From NCBI GenBank assembly GCA_937915145.1, contig CALDNT010000037.1, positions 62,001-126,000 of the forward strand: 64,000 nt of DNA. The letters run 5' to 3'. Shown piece after piece: positions 1 to 9,324 of the stretch. A program made the position numbers and the translations under genes. A model generated the notes under the pieces. It did not search any database, was not told where the DNA came from, and saw only the letters and a list, made by a program, of their open reading frames with translations. Position 1 is the stretch's first letter. Every line of letters starts with the position of its first letter. Source of the DNA: an uncultured Reyranella sp. GTDB lineage: Bacteria; Pseudomonadota; Alphaproteobacteria; Reyranellales; Reyranellaceae.

Positions 1-1263
1 CAACTCCCCGTCCTGCCGTCGAAATGGTGGGCCGGCCGCGACTTCGAGAATGTCTCGCTCGAGATTCCGCTGGGCAGCGGGCCTTACCGCGTCGAGAGCT
101 TCGACGTCGGCCGCTCCATCGCCTACCGCCGGGTCGAGGACTGGTGGGCGAAGGACCTCTGGATGAATCGGGGCCGCAGCAACTTCGACGTCATCCGCTA
201 CGAGTACTATCGCGACGTCACGGTGCAGTTCGAGGCCTTCAAGGCGGGCGAGCTCGACGTCCGGCAGGAGAACATCGCGCGCAACTGGGCGACCGCCTAC
301 GACATCCCGCCAGTGCGCGACGGCCAGATCCAGCGGGTCGAGATCCCGCACGAACTGCCGACCGGCATGCAGTGCTTCGCTTTCAACACCCGCCGCGACT
401 ACTTCAAGGACCGGCGCGTGCGTGAGGCGATCGCCACGATGTTCGACTTCGCCTGGACCAACAAGAATCTGTTCTACGGCATGTACAGGCGCAACATTTC
501 GTTCTTCGGGAACTCCGAACTTGCCTCGTCCGGCCTGCCGACGCCGGCCGAACTGAAGTATCTTGAGCCGTTGCGCGGCAAGATTCCCGACGAGGTCTTC
601 ACCAAGGAGTTCAAGCTTCCGGAATCCGACGGCACAGGCAACGCCCGCGATCTGGCGCGGCGCGCGCTCGGCCTTCTGAAGGAGGCCGGCTGGGAGATCA
701 AGGACGGCAAGATGACCGACACGAAATCCGGCAAGAAGCTCGCCTTCGAGATGCTGCTGGGCGATGCCAGCTTCGAGCGCGTCGTCCTGCCCTACAAGCA
801 GAACCTCGAGCGCGTCGGTATCGAAATGAACGTGCGCACGGTCGATACGGCGCAGTTCAAGCGCCGCGAAGACGAATTCGACTACGACATGATGGTCGAG
901 GGTTTCGGCCAGTCGCTGTCGCCGGGCAACGAACAGCGCGACTTCTGGGGTTCGAAATCGGCCGACACGCCCGGCAGCCGCAACACGATCGGCATCCGCA
1001 ATACCGCGATCGACGCGTTGATCGACACGCTGATCGCCGCACCCGACCGCGAAAGCCTGATCGCCGTGACCCATGCGCTGGATCGCGTGCTGTTGTGGAG
1101 CCATTTCGTCGTGCCCAACTGGCACAACAACAAGGTCTTCGTCGCCTACTGGAACAGGTTCGGACGGCCGGAAAAGAGTGCCCGTTACGCTCCCTTCGCC
1201 TTCGACACCTGGTGGATCGACGAAGCCAAGGATCGCGCCCTGCAACGCGGCGAAAGGAAGTAG
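1..1263 (+). CDS. Extracellular solute-binding protein family 5 (YejA-like), 5'-truncated by window edge
   Basis: This is the C-terminal ~420 residues of a periplasmic binding protein for oligopeptide-type ABC importers. The reading frame is open from base 1 (the first codons read QLPVLPSKWWAGRDF), so the internal ATG at 163 is not the start. Family-5 hallmarks are visible: the GSGPYRVESF segment, a YRRVEDWW stretch, and FNTRRDYFKDRRVREAIATMFDF, the conserved region in which product residues follow 'R.AL'. The gene ends 15 nt before the permease gene and is followed by two permeases and a double ATPase, the YejABEF order. In Enterobacteria Yej imports peptides such as microcin C; the substrate here is inferred only by homology. 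Confidence 0.9.
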   Translation, partial: QLPVLPSKWWAGRDFENVSLEIPLGSGPYRVESFDVGRSIAYRRVEDWWAKDLWMNRGRSNFDVIRYEYYRDVTVQFEAFKAGELDVRQENIARNWATAYDIPPVRDGQIQRVEIPHELPTGMQCFAFNTRRDYFKDRRVREAIATMFDFAWTNKNLFYGMYRRNISFFGNSELASSGLPTPAELKYLEPLRGKIPDEVFTKEFKLPESDGTGNARDLARRALGLLKEAGWEIKDGKMTDTKSGKKLAFEMLLGDASFERVVLPYKQNLERVGIEMNVRTVDTAQFKRREDEFDYDMMVEGFGQSLSPGNEQRDFWGSKSADTPGSRNTIGIRNTAIDALIDTLIAAPDRESLIAVTHALDRVLLWSHFVVPNWHNNKVFVAYWNRFGRPEKSARYAPFAFDTWWIDEAKDRALQRGERK

Positions 1264-1278
1264 GCGGCAGGTACGACC

Positions 1279-2385
1279 ATGCTCGCCTACATCCTCCGCC
1301 GACTGATGCTGGTGGTGCCGACGCTGTTCGGCATCATGGTGGTCAACTTTATCATCATCCAGGCGGCACCCGGCGGCCCGGTCGAGCAGATGCTGGCCCA
1401 GATCCAGGGCACCTCGGTCGATGCAACGGAACGCTTCTCGGGCAGCTCGAGCGGCGGCGAGACGCTCGCCAAGTCGGCCACCGACAGTTCCGGCGGCAGC
1501 AGCGGCGCCTATCGCGGCGCCCGCGGCCTGCCCAAGGAACTGATCCAGCGCATCGAGAAGATGTACGGCTTCGACAAGCCGGTCGGCGAACGCTTCCTGC
1601 TGATGATGAAAAACTACCTGATGTTCGACTTCGGCGAGAGCTTCTTCCGCAACAAGCGCGTCGTCGACCTGGTGATCGACAAGATGCCGGTGTCGATTTC
1701 GCTCGGCCTGTGGACGACGCTGCTGATCTACTTCATCTCGATTCCGCTCGGCATCGCCAAGGCGGTTCGCGACGGCTCGCGCTTCGATGTCTCGACCTCG
1801 ACCACCCTGATCATGCTGAACGCGATCCCCGGCTTCCTGTTCGCGCTGCTGCTCGTCGTGGTGTTCGCGGGCGGCAGCTATTTCAAGTGGTTTCCATTGC
1901 GCGGCCTGGTGTCGGACGACTGGAGTTCGCTCGGCCCGATCGACAAGGTACTCGATTACTTCTGGCACATGGCACTGCCGATCGGCGCCATGGTGATCGG
2001 CGGGTTCGCGACGCTCACCTTCCTCACCAAGAATTCGTTCCTCGAGGAAATCAACAAGCAGTATGTCCTGACCGCCCGCGCCAAGGGGCTGGTCGAACGG
2101 CGGGTGCTGTACGGCCATGTGTTCCGTAACGCGATGCTGATCGTGATCGCGGGCTTTCCCGCGGCCTTCATCGGCGTGCTGTTCACCGGCTCGCTGCTGA
2201 TCGAGGTGATTTTCTCGCTCGACGGCATCGGCCTGCTCGGTTTCGAGGCGGCACTGAACCGCGACTATCCGATCATGTTCGGAACGCTCTATTTCTTCGG
2301 CCTGATCGGCCTCGTCATGGGCATCCTGGGCGACCTGATGTACACCGTGGTCGACCCGCGCATCGATTTCGAGGCGCGCTCCTGA
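1279..2385 (+). CDS. yejB: ABC transporter permease, YejB-like
   Basis: A 368-residue inner-membrane permease of the oligopeptide importer class (BPD_transp_1). TM1 lies near residues 9-31. It is followed by an unusually Gly/Ser-rich periplasmic insertion (about residues 50-80) and then the remaining helices. The cytoplasmic EAA-type loop that docks the ATPase is seen around residues 255-290 (LTARAKGL...HVFRNA). The gene starts 15 nt after the binding-protein gene and overlaps the next permease by one base (stop TGA at 2383-2385, next ATG at 2385). YejB and YejE are expected to form the heterodimeric membrane channel. Confidence 0.9.
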   Translation: MLAYILRRLMLVVPTLFGIMVVNFIIIQAAPGGPVEQMLAQIQGTSVDATERFSGSSSGGETLAKSATDSSGGSSGAYRGARGLPKELIQRIEKMYGFDKPVGERFLLMMKNYLMFDFGESFFRNKRVVDLVIDKMPVSISLGLWTTLLIYFISIPLGIAKAVRDGSRFDVSTSTTLIMLNAIPGFLFALLLVVVFAGGSYFKWFPLRGLVSDDWSSLGPIDKVLDYFWHMALPIGAMVIGGFATLTFLTKNSFLEEINKQYVLTARAKGLVERRVLYGHVFRNAMLIVIAGFPAAFIGVLFTGSLLIEVIFSLDGIGLLGFEAALNRDYPIMFGTLYFFGLIGLVMGILGDLMYTVVDPRIDFEARS

Positions 2386-3404
2386 TGAGTCCGCTCAACC
2401 GCCGGCGCTTTGCTGCATTTCGCGCCAGCCGTCGCGGCATGATCTCGCTCGTGGTCTTTGGCGTGCTCTTCTTCGTCTCGCTGTTCGCCGAGCTTCTCGC
2501 CAACAACAAACCGATCCTCATTCGCTACGACGGTGCGTTCTTTTCACCGATGCTCAGGGACTATCCCGAGACGACGTTCGGCGGCGACTTCCCTACCAAT
2601 ACGGTCTATTCCGACAAGGAGGTGCAGAAGCTGATCCAGGACAAGGGCTGGATCCTCTGGCCACCGATTCCCTACAGCTACGACACGGTTCTCAAGGGCG
2701 AGAAGCGGCAGACGCTTCTGCCGCCATCATGGGCGCATCCGCTCGGAACCGACGATCAGGCCCGCGATGTCCTCGCCCGCCTGATCTACGGTTTCCGCAT
2801 CTCCGTACTGTTCGGCCTGGCGCTCACCATCCTGAGTTCGATCATCGGCATCGCGGCCGGCGCGTTTCAGGGCTATTTTGGCGGCGCGGTCGATCTGGTG
2901 TTTCAGCGCTTTCTCGAAATCTGGTCGAGCATGCCGACGCTTTATCTTCTCATCATTCTGGCGAGTTTCATCCAGCCGAGTTTCTGGGTTCTGCTCGGCA
3001 TCATGCTGCTGTTCAGCTGGATGGCACTGGTCGGCCTGGTTCGGGCGGAGTTCCTGCGCGGGCGCAATTTCGACTACGTCCGCGCCGCCCGCGCGCTCGG
3101 CATGCTGGATGTGCGCATCATGTTCCGCCACATCCTGCCCAACGCCATGACCGCCAGCCTCACCTTCCTGCCATTCATCCTGGCGGGCTCGGTCACCACG
3201 CTCACGTCGCTCGACTTCCTGGGCTTCGGTCTTCCCGTGGGTTCGCCGTCCTTGGGCGAACTGCTGCTGCAGGGCAAGAACAACCTCAATGCGCCATGGC
3301 TGGCCTTCACCGGTTTCTTCATCATCGCGCTGATGCTGTCCCTGCTGGTATTCATCGGCGAGGCCTTTCGCGATGCCTTCAATCCGCGCAAGGTGCCGGC
3401 ATGA
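2385..3404 (+). CDS. yejE: ABC transporter permease, YejE-like
   Basis: A 339-residue second permease of the peptide importer. An N-terminal membrane anchor (RRGMISLVVFGVLFFVSLFAELLAN) is followed by a ~70-residue periplasmic region that is characteristic of YejE and longer than in OppC. The core then follows: HPLGTDDQARDVLARLIYG and the EAA loop (FDYVRAARALGM, HILPNAMT). The stop codon overlaps the next start in an ATGA at 3401-3404, indicating translational coupling with the ATPase gene. Confidence 0.9.
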   Translation: MSPLNRRRFAAFRASRRGMISLVVFGVLFFVSLFAELLANNKPILIRYDGAFFSPMLRDYPETTFGGDFPTNTVYSDKEVQKLIQDKGWILWPPIPYSYDTVLKGEKRQTLLPPSWAHPLGTDDQARDVLARLIYGFRISVLFGLALTILSSIIGIAAGAFQGYFGGAVDLVFQRFLEIWSSMPTLYLLIILASFIQPSFWVLLGIMLLFSWMALVGLVRAEFLRGRNFDYVRAARALGMLDVRIMFRHILPNAMTASLTFLPFILAGSVTTLTSLDFLGFGLPVGSPSLGELLLQGKNNLNAPWLAFTGFFIIALMLSLLVFIGEAFRDAFNPRKVPA

Positions 3405-5035
3405 GCGAACCCATGCTGCTCGAGGTCCGGAAGCTTTCGGTGACGTTCGGCGCCGGCGAGGCCGCCGTGCGGGCGGTGCGCGGTGTCGATTTCACGCTCC
3501 GCCGCGGCGAGACCCTGGCGCTGGTCGGCGAATCGGGATCGGGCAAGTCGGTGACTGCGCTGTCGATCCTGCAGCTGCTGCCTTACCCGACGGCAAGCCA
3601 TCCCACCGGCAGCATCCGTTTCCAGGGCCGCGAGCTGGTCGGCGCACCGCCGCGCGAGCTGCTCGCTGTGCGCGGCAACCGGGTGTCGATGATCTTCCAG
3701 GAGCCGATGACGTCGCTCAACCCGCTGCATACGATCGAGCGCCAGGTCAACGAGGTTCTGATTCTGCACAAGGGCCTGTCGCGGGCGGCGGCGCGCAAGC
3801 GCACGCTCGAACTGCTGGAGCAGGTCGGCATTCCCGAGGCGGCCAAGCGCCTCGACGCCTATCCGCACCAGCTTTCCGGCGGCCAGCGCCAGCGCGTGAT
3901 GATCGCCATGGCGCTGGCCAACGAGCCCGACCTGCTGATCGCCGACGAACCGACCACAGCACTCGACGTCACCATCCAGGCGCAGATCCTGAAGCTCTTG
4001 AAGACCCTGCAGGCACGCTATGGCATGGCGCTGCTGTTCATCACCCACGACCTCGGCATCGTCACCAAGATGGCCGACCGTGTCTGCGTGATGACCCAGG
4101 GCCGGATCGTCGAACAGGGTCCGGTCGCCGAGGTATTCGGCAATCCGCAGCACAGCTATACGCAGCACCTGCTCTCGGCGGAGCCGAAGGGCCGGCCCGC
4201 GGCCGCCGATCCCGCGGCCCCGGAGATCCTGCGCCTCGACGACTTGAAAGTGCACTTCCCGATCCGGCGCGGCGTTTTGCGCCGCACGGTGGGCCATGTG
4301 AAGGCCGTCGACGGTGTCAGCATCGCGTTGCGCGAAGGCCACACCATCGGCCTGGTGGGCGAATCGGGATCGGGCAAGACCACATTGGGTCTTGCCCTGC
4401 TGCGGCTCGAGAAGAGCGAAGGCGGGATCCGGTTCGACGGACACGACCTGCAGAGTATCGGCGCGTGCGAGTTGCGGTCGTTGCGGCGACAGATGCAGAT
4501 CGTCTTCCAGGACCCGTTCAGCTCGCTCAGCCCGCGCATGTCGGTGGGCGAAATCGTCGGCGAGGGGCTGGAGGTTCATCGCATCGGCACCGCGGCCGAA
4601 CGCAGCCAGGCGATCGACCAGGCGCTGCGCGAGGTCGGCCTCGAGGTCGCCACGCGCGAGCGTTACCCCCACGAATTCTCGGGCGGGCAACGCCAGCGTA
4701 TCGCGATCGCCCGCGCCCTGGTGCTGAAGCCGCGCTTCATCGTGCTCGACGAGCCGACCTCGGCACTCGACATGAGCGTACAGGCCCAGATCGTCGACCT
4801 TTTGCGCGACCTCCAGGCCCGCCACCGGCTGGCCTATCTTTTCATAAGCCATGACCTGAAGGTCGTGCGGGCGCTGGCCGACGAGGTCGTCGTGTTGCGC
4901 CACGGCAAGGTCGTCGAGCGCGGGTCGGCCCGGCAAGTGTTCGAGGCGCCGCAGACGCCCTACACACAGGCGTTGATCGCCGCCGCCTTCAATCTCGAGG
5001 CGATCGGTGCAGAAGGCCAGACCGTCGCCACCTGA
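3401..5035 (+). CDS. yejF: ABC transporter ATP-binding protein with two nucleotide-binding domains, YejF-like
   Basis: A 544-residue ATPase carrying both nucleotide-binding domains in one chain. Domain 1 has Walker A GESGSGKS near residues 43-50, signature LSGGQRQR near 157 and DEPT Walker B. Domain 2 repeats this with GESGSGKT near 320 and FSGGQRQR near 425. Each domain carries the C-terminal oligopeptide extension (e.g. [20 protein letters not shown]). The ATG at 3401 is chosen because it forms an ATGA overlap with yejE; the open frame continues upstream only as a shadow of yejE. It powers the importer encoded immediately upstream. Confidence 0.93.
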   Translation: MSEPMLLEVRKLSVTFGAGEAAVRAVRGVDFTLRRGETLALVGESGSGKSVTALSILQLLPYPTASHPTGSIRFQGRELVGAPPRELLAVRGNRVSMIFQEPMTSLNPLHTIERQVNEVLILHKGLSRAAARKRTLELLEQVGIPEAAKRLDAYPHQLSGGQRQRVMIAMALANEPDLLIADEPTTALDVTIQAQILKLLKTLQARYGMALLFITHDLGIVTKMADRVCVMTQGRIVEQGPVAEVFGNPQHSYTQHLLSAEPKGRPAAADPAAPEILRLDDLKVHFPIRRGVLRRTVGHVKAVDGVSIALREGHTIGLVGESGSGKTTLGLALLRLEKSEGGIRFDGHDLQSIGACELRSLRRQMQIVFQDPFSSLSPRMSVGEIVGEGLEVHRIGTAAERSQAIDQALREVGLEVATRERYPHEFSGGQRQRIAIARALVLKPRFIVLDEPTSALDMSVQAQIVDLLRDLQARHRLAYLFISHDLKVVRALADEVVVLRHGKVVERGSARQVFEAPQTPYTQALIAAAFNLEAIGAEGQTVAT

Positions 5036-5122
5036 GGCCGTTCAGTTGTGCGCCGACGGACGATGGACTTGCGGACCGATTCCAGCGACCCTCTGGGAAA
5101 ATATCACGGGAGGAGTCCCGAC

Positions 5123-6088
5123 ATGGCCGGATTCCGTTGCAGCCTGCTGGCCGGCGCCATCGCCTTCGCGGCCACGACATCTGCCGTCGCGCAGCCGGCC
5201 ACCCTGACGCTCGGCACGGCGTCGGTCGGCGGCACCTACTACGTCTACGGCGGTCTCGTCGCCGATCTCCTGACCGCAAAAGCCGGCCTCCAGGTCACGC
5301 CCCGGCAGACCCAGGGTCCGAACCAGAACGTCATCCTGGTCGATGAGGGCAAGCTCAGCCTCGGCATGACGACAATGGGTGTGGCGCTTCAGGCGGTGAA
5401 GGGCTCGGGCGCCTGGACCAAGGGAAAGAAATTCGAGAACATCCGCGCCCTGTTCCCGATGTACGATACGCCACTGCAGTGCGTGTCCCTGAGGAAGTCG
5501 GGCATCACCAGCTTCCGGCAACTCGAGGGCAAGACCGTCGGCACCGGACCCAAGGCCGGCACGGCCGGCACCTACTATCCCCTGATCTTCGACGCCCTCG
5601 GCATGAAAGCGATGATCCGTAACGGCCAGGGCGCCGAAATGGGCAACCAGCTGGACGACGGCATCATCGATGCCTTCTGCTTCGGCGCTGGCCCGCCAGT
5701 GCCGATCTTCCGCCAGCTCGATGCCGAAAAAGATGTCGTCTTCTATACCTGGACGGATGACGACATCGCCACGATCCGCAGCAAGCTCCCCGAATTCTCG
5801 CCATCGCAGATCCCCAAAGGGTTCTATCGCGACCAGATCGCCGACCAGAGGACCGTCGGCCTCTTCAATTTCGCCATCGCCAACAAGGACATGGCCAACG
5901 ACACGGCCTATATCATCACCAGGACGGCGCTTGAGAACACCGCGCGCCTGGCCAAGGGCCACCCTGCGGCCAAGGAAACCATCGCCGCCAACGCCACCCG
6001 CAATACGTTCCTGCCATTTCATCCCGGCGCCACGCGCTACTACGCGGAAAAGGGCATCAAGCTCGATCCGGCAACGCTGGCGAAATAG
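5123..6088 (+). CDS. TAXI family TRAP transporter solute-binding protein (copy 1)
   Basis: A 321-residue periplasmic binding protein of the TAXI type. A signal peptide precedes a cleavage site near the AVAQP motif (residues 20-25). The mature start TLTLGTASVGGTYYVYGG is the typical TAXI opening, with the GTG/GPKAGTAGTY loop near residues 140-160. ATG 5123 is preferred over the upstream ATG at 5048 because it is preceded by GGGAGGAG and begins a clean signal peptide. The next gene is a close paralogue, so this looks like a tandem gene duplication. Ligand unknown; many TAXI proteins bind C4/C5 acids such as glutamate or 2-oxoglutarate. Confidence 0.9.
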   Translation: MAGFRCSLLAGAIAFAATTSAVAQPATLTLGTASVGGTYYVYGGLVADLLTAKAGLQVTPRQTQGPNQNVILVDEGKLSLGMTTMGVALQAVKGSGAWTKGKKFENIRALFPMYDTPLQCVSLRKSGITSFRQLEGKTVGTGPKAGTAGTYYPLIFDALGMKAMIRNGQGAEMGNQLDDGIIDAFCFGAGPPVPIFRQLDAEKDVVFYTWTDDDIATIRSKLPEFSPSQIPKGFYRDQIADQRTVGLFNFAIANKDMANDTAYIITRTALENTARLAKGHPAAKETIAANATRNTFLPFHPGATRYYAEKGIKLDPATLAK

Positions 6089-6182
6089 GCTGCCTCTTGC
6101 AGTCCTTGTGCATTGACCATATGAGTCGCCGCCAAGGTGCCCGCCGCACAGCGGGCCCATCCAGTACGGGAGAAGTGACAAC

Positions 6183-7148
6183 GTGAAATACCTGCGCCGC
6201 AGCTTGATCGCCGCCGCCGCCGTCGCCCTGACCGCGGCGACCGCCCATGCACAGCCGAAAACCATGACATTGGGAACCGCTTCCGTGGGCGGCACCTACT
6301 TCGTCTACGGCGGCGTGATCGCCAAGATTCTCACCGACAAGACCGGCATCCAGGTCTCGACCCAGCAGACTCAGGGCCCGAACCAGAACGTCATCCTGGT
6401 CGAGGACAAGAAAATCGACCTCGGCATGACGACGATGGGCGTGGCCTTGCAGGCGTGGACCGGAACCGGCCCGTGGACCAAGGGCAAGAAGTACGATGAA
6501 ATTCGCGCCCTGTTCCCGATGTACGATACACCCATGCAGTGCGTGGCGCTCAAGAAGTCGGGCATCACCAGCTTCAAGCAACTCGACGGCAAGACCGTCG
6601 GCGTCGGCCCGAAAGCCGGCACGCCGGGCACCTACCTGCCCCTGTTCTTCGATGCACTCGGCATGAAGGCCACCGTCCGCAACGGCCAGGGCGCCGACAT
6701 GGGCAGCCAGCTCGGCGACGGTATTCTCGACGCCTTCTGCTTCGGCGCCGGCCTGCCGATTCCGATCTTCTCGCAACTCGACGCCGAGAAAGAAGTCGTC
6801 TTCTTCACCTGGACCGATGCCGAACGCGATGCGATCCGCAAGAAGATGCCCGAATTTTCAGACGCCGTGATTCCCAAGGGCACCTACAAAACGCAGACCG
6901 CCGACCAGAAGACTCTTGGCCTTTACAACTTCGGCATCGCCAACAAGTCGATGTCCGATGACGTGGCCTATCTCGTCACCAAGACCATCCTGGAGAACAA
7001 CGCGGCAATGGTTCAGGGCCATGCCGCGGCCAAGGAAACCGTTGCCGCCAATGCCAGCCGCAACACCTTCCTGCCCTTCCATCCCGGCGCGGTGCGCTAT
7101 TACAAGGAAAAGGGCATTCCTCTGAATCCGGCGACCCTGCCGAAGTAG
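6183..7148 (+). CDS. TAXI family TRAP transporter solute-binding protein (copy 2)
   Basis: A 321-residue paralogue of the preceding gene, aligning without gaps over the mature part and about 70% identical by eye. A GTG start is used (GTGAAATAC), with GGGAGAAG upstream; the signal peptide ends near AHAQP. Same motifs: MTLGTASVGGTYFVYGG, TTMGVALQA and VGPKAGTPGTY. Differences cluster in the signal peptide, around residues 40-60 and in the C-terminal third. It is followed by a strong intrinsic terminator and then the only TRAP permease in the window, which suggests the two binding proteins share one permease or feed it different ligands. Confidence 0.9.
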   Translation: MKYLRRSLIAAAAVALTAATAHAQPKTMTLGTASVGGTYFVYGGVIAKILTDKTGIQVSTQQTQGPNQNVILVEDKKIDLGMTTMGVALQAWTGTGPWTKGKKYDEIRALFPMYDTPMQCVALKKSGITSFKQLDGKTVGVGPKAGTPGTYLPLFFDALGMKATVRNGQGADMGSQLGDGILDAFCFGAGLPIPIFSQLDAEKEVVFFTWTDAERDAIRKKMPEFSDAVIPKGTYKTQTADQKTLGLYNFGIANKSMSDDVAYLVTKTILENNAAMVQGHAAAKETVAANASRNTFLPFHPGAVRYYKEKGIPLNPATLPK

Positions 7149-7166
7149 GCGATTGAACTCGGCAAG

Positions 7167-7194
7167 CGCCCGCTCCCCCCGGAGCGGGCGTTTT
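7167..7194 (+). terminator. Intrinsic terminator after the TAXI pair
   Basis: A perfect 10-bp stem (CGCCCGCTCC / GGAGCGGGCG) with a CCCC loop is followed directly by TTTT. It lies 18 nt after the stop of the second TAXI gene and 70 nt before the permease gene. It should allow high expression of binding protein relative to permease by partial termination, a common arrangement for transporter operons. Confidence 0.88.
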
Positions 7195-7266
7195 GCTATT
7201 GAGACAATGGGAAGGCGCGCAAACGGCCCGATCTGAACGGCCGCCGCGGCACATGGGGAACGATCA

Positions 7267-9324
7267 ATGGCAGCGGCCAATAGCCAGGCGGCGACAGCCG
7301 ACGTGAACGATCTCGGCCAGATCGACGTCGAGGACCTCGAGGTTTCTGGCGGCCGGCACGATCAGCGGCCATGGGAACAGAAGCTGTTCTTCTGGCTTTG
7401 CGCCGGTTTCTCCGCGTTCCATCTCTGGGTTCTCGTCGGGCCCGTGCTCGTCAAGGAGATCGACACCGCGTTTGGGCTGGGACAGGTCTTCTATAGGGCG
7501 GTGGCCGCCAACATCGACCAGGAACTGTTCCGCGCCATACATCTGGCGTGGGGAGCCACCCTGGGCTTCGGCTTCTACAGCATGGCCAAGGGCCGCGGCA
7601 CCAAGGGCATTCCCTGGCACGACTGGCTGCTGATGCTGGGCGCACTGGGCTGCGCCGTCTACATGTGGCGCAATCTCGACGACCTGCAGATGAACCAGGG
7701 CGCAGTCTACGCCACGCCCGATCTCGTCTACAGCCTGGTCGGTCTCGTCGTCGTGTTCGAGTTTACCCGTCGCACGGCCGGCAACGCGCTCACGATCATC
7801 GTCGGCTGCTTCCTGCTCTACGCAATGTTCGGCCACGTCTTCCCCGAAGGTTCACCGCTCTATCACAACAAGTCGCTGACCGATCTATGGTTCGTCTTTC
7901 CATACATCTACAGCAACCTCGGCGTCTTCGGGCCGACACTCGAGGTGTCGTCGACCTTCATCATCATGTTCACGGTGTTCGCGGCTTTCCTCGGGCGCTC
8001 CAAGGCCGGCGATTACTTCAACAACCTCTCGGTGGCCCTGGTCGGATGGGCGCGTGGCGGGCCGGCCAAGGTAGCCGTCCTGTCCGGCGTCATGTTCGGC
8101 TCGGTCAGCGGCTCGTCGGTCGCCAATGTCGTGGCATCGGGTGCCATCACGATTCCGATGATGCGCCGTGTCGGCTATGACCGGAACACCGCCGGCGCCA
8201 TTGAGGCGACCTCCTCGACTGGCGGCCAGCTCACGCCGCCGGTACTTGGCGCCGCCGCCTTCATCATGGCCGAGGCGACGGGCATCAAGTACGCCGAGAT
8301 CGCCGCCGCGGCGATCATCCCCTGCCTGCTGTTCTACATCGCCTGCTACGCCCACTGCGACCTGCATGCGGCCAAGCACGGCCTGCGCGGCCTGCCGCGG
8401 GCCGAGTTGCCGCGCCTGATGCCGCTGCTGATGCGGGTCTACATGCTGGCGCCGATCGCGGTGCTGATCTGGGCCTTCATCACCGGCTACTCCGCCTTCC
8501 TCGCCGCGGCGCTCGGCATGGGGCTCTGCGTCGTCGTGAGCTGGCTCAATGGCTTCCGCAACGAAGACGGCAGCCTGCGATGGCGGCGCGGCGACGATGT
8601 CATGGGCGGCCGCGCCATCATCGAGGCACTCGAGATCGGCGCCAAGGACTGCATCCAGCTGGTGGCGGTGTGCGCCGCAGCCGGCGTCATTGTCGGCGTG
8701 ATCGCGCTCACCGGCGTCGGTGGACGATTCGCCCAGATCATGCAGGCAATTGCCGGCGAGAATCAGCTTCTCGCCATGTTCTTCACCATGATCATCGTCA
8801 CCATCCTCGGCATGGGTATGCCCACGACGGCCGCCTATGCCATCGCCGCCGCGGTGGTGGCGCCCGGCCTGCAACAGATCGGCGTGCCGAAGCTCGTCGC
8901 ACACATGTTCATTTTCTACTTCGCCGTCCTCTCGGCGATCACGCCGCCGGTCGCCGTGGCCTCGTTCGCGGCGGCGGGCATGGCGCGGGGAGATCCGTGG
9001 AAGACCTCGTGGATCGCCGTGAAGATGGGATTGGCCACTTTCCTGGTGCCCTTCATGTTCTTCTACAGTCCGGTGCTGCTGGGCCAGGGCAGCTTCTGGG
9101 AGATCGCCCACACCTTCACCACGGCAGCAGTCGGCGTCTGGCTGCTGGCCTGCGCGACCGAGGGCTGGCTCACCGAGGCGATGTCGCCGATCCCCCGCGT
9201 GATCCTGGCCGCCGCCGCGATCGCCCTTATCACCCCGGGCGCCGCTACCGATGCGATCGGCGCCGGCTTGGCGGGTCTCGCCTGGGCGCTACAACACTTC
9301 ATTTTCAGGGTCCGTCATGCCTGA
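7267..9324 (+). CDS. TRAP transporter fused permease (DctQ-DctM type), TAXI-associated
   Basis: A 685-residue polytopic membrane protein that fuses the small (4TM) and large (12TM) TRAP subunits. The first ~180 residues hold four hydrophobic helices. The DctM-like region starts near residue 200 and contains the conserved GSVSGSSVANVVASGAITIPMM segment and the GMGMPTTAAYAI segment, both typical of the fused TAXI permeases. The last eight bases overlap the start of the downstream dehydrogenase gene. It uses an ion gradient to import the ligand delivered by the TAXI proteins upstream. Confidence 0.93.
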   Translation: MAAANSQAATADVNDLGQIDVEDLEVSGGRHDQRPWEQKLFFWLCAGFSAFHLWVLVGPVLVKEIDTAFGLGQVFYRAVAANIDQELFRAIHLAWGATLGFGFYSMAKGRGTKGIPWHDWLLMLGALGCAVYMWRNLDDLQMNQGAVYATPDLVYSLVGLVVVFEFTRRTAGNALTIIVGCFLLYAMFGHVFPEGSPLYHNKSLTDLWFVFPYIYSNLGVFGPTLEVSSTFIIMFTVFAAFLGRSKAGDYFNNLSVALVGWARGGPAKVAVLSGVMFGSVSGSSVANVVASGAITIPMMRRVGYDRNTAGAIEATSSTGGQLTPPVLGAAAFIMAEATGIKYAEIAAAAIIPCLLFYIACYAHCDLHAAKHGLRGLPRAELPRLMPLLMRVYMLAPIAVLIWAFITGYSAFLAAALGMGLCVVVSWLNGFRNEDGSLRWRRGDDVMGGRAIIEALEIGAKDCIQLVAVCAAAGVIVGVIALTGVGGRFAQIMQAIAGENQLLAMFFTMIIVTILGMGMPTTAAYAIAAAVVAPGLQQIGVPKLVAHMFIFYFAVLSAITPPVAVASFAAAGMARGDPWKTSWIAVKMGLATFLVPFMFFYSPVLLGQGSFWEIAHTFTTAAVGVWLLACATEGWLTEAMSPIPRVILAAAAIALITPGAATDAIGAGLAGLAWALQHFIFRVRHA

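Noticed and set aside
3074..4936. 620-codon open frame on the minus strand
   Set aside because: Antisense shadow of yejF in GC-rich DNA; no domain and the plus frame has full ABC motifs.
5042..6776. Two long minus-strand frames (417 and 239 codons) with similar repetitive composition
   Set aside because: They are antisense to the two TAXI paralogues; their mutual similarity only reflects the duplicated sense genes.
7885..9111. 408-codon minus-strand frame rich in His/Asp/Arg
   Set aside because: Antisense shadow of the TRAP permease with no hydrophobic segments or motifs.
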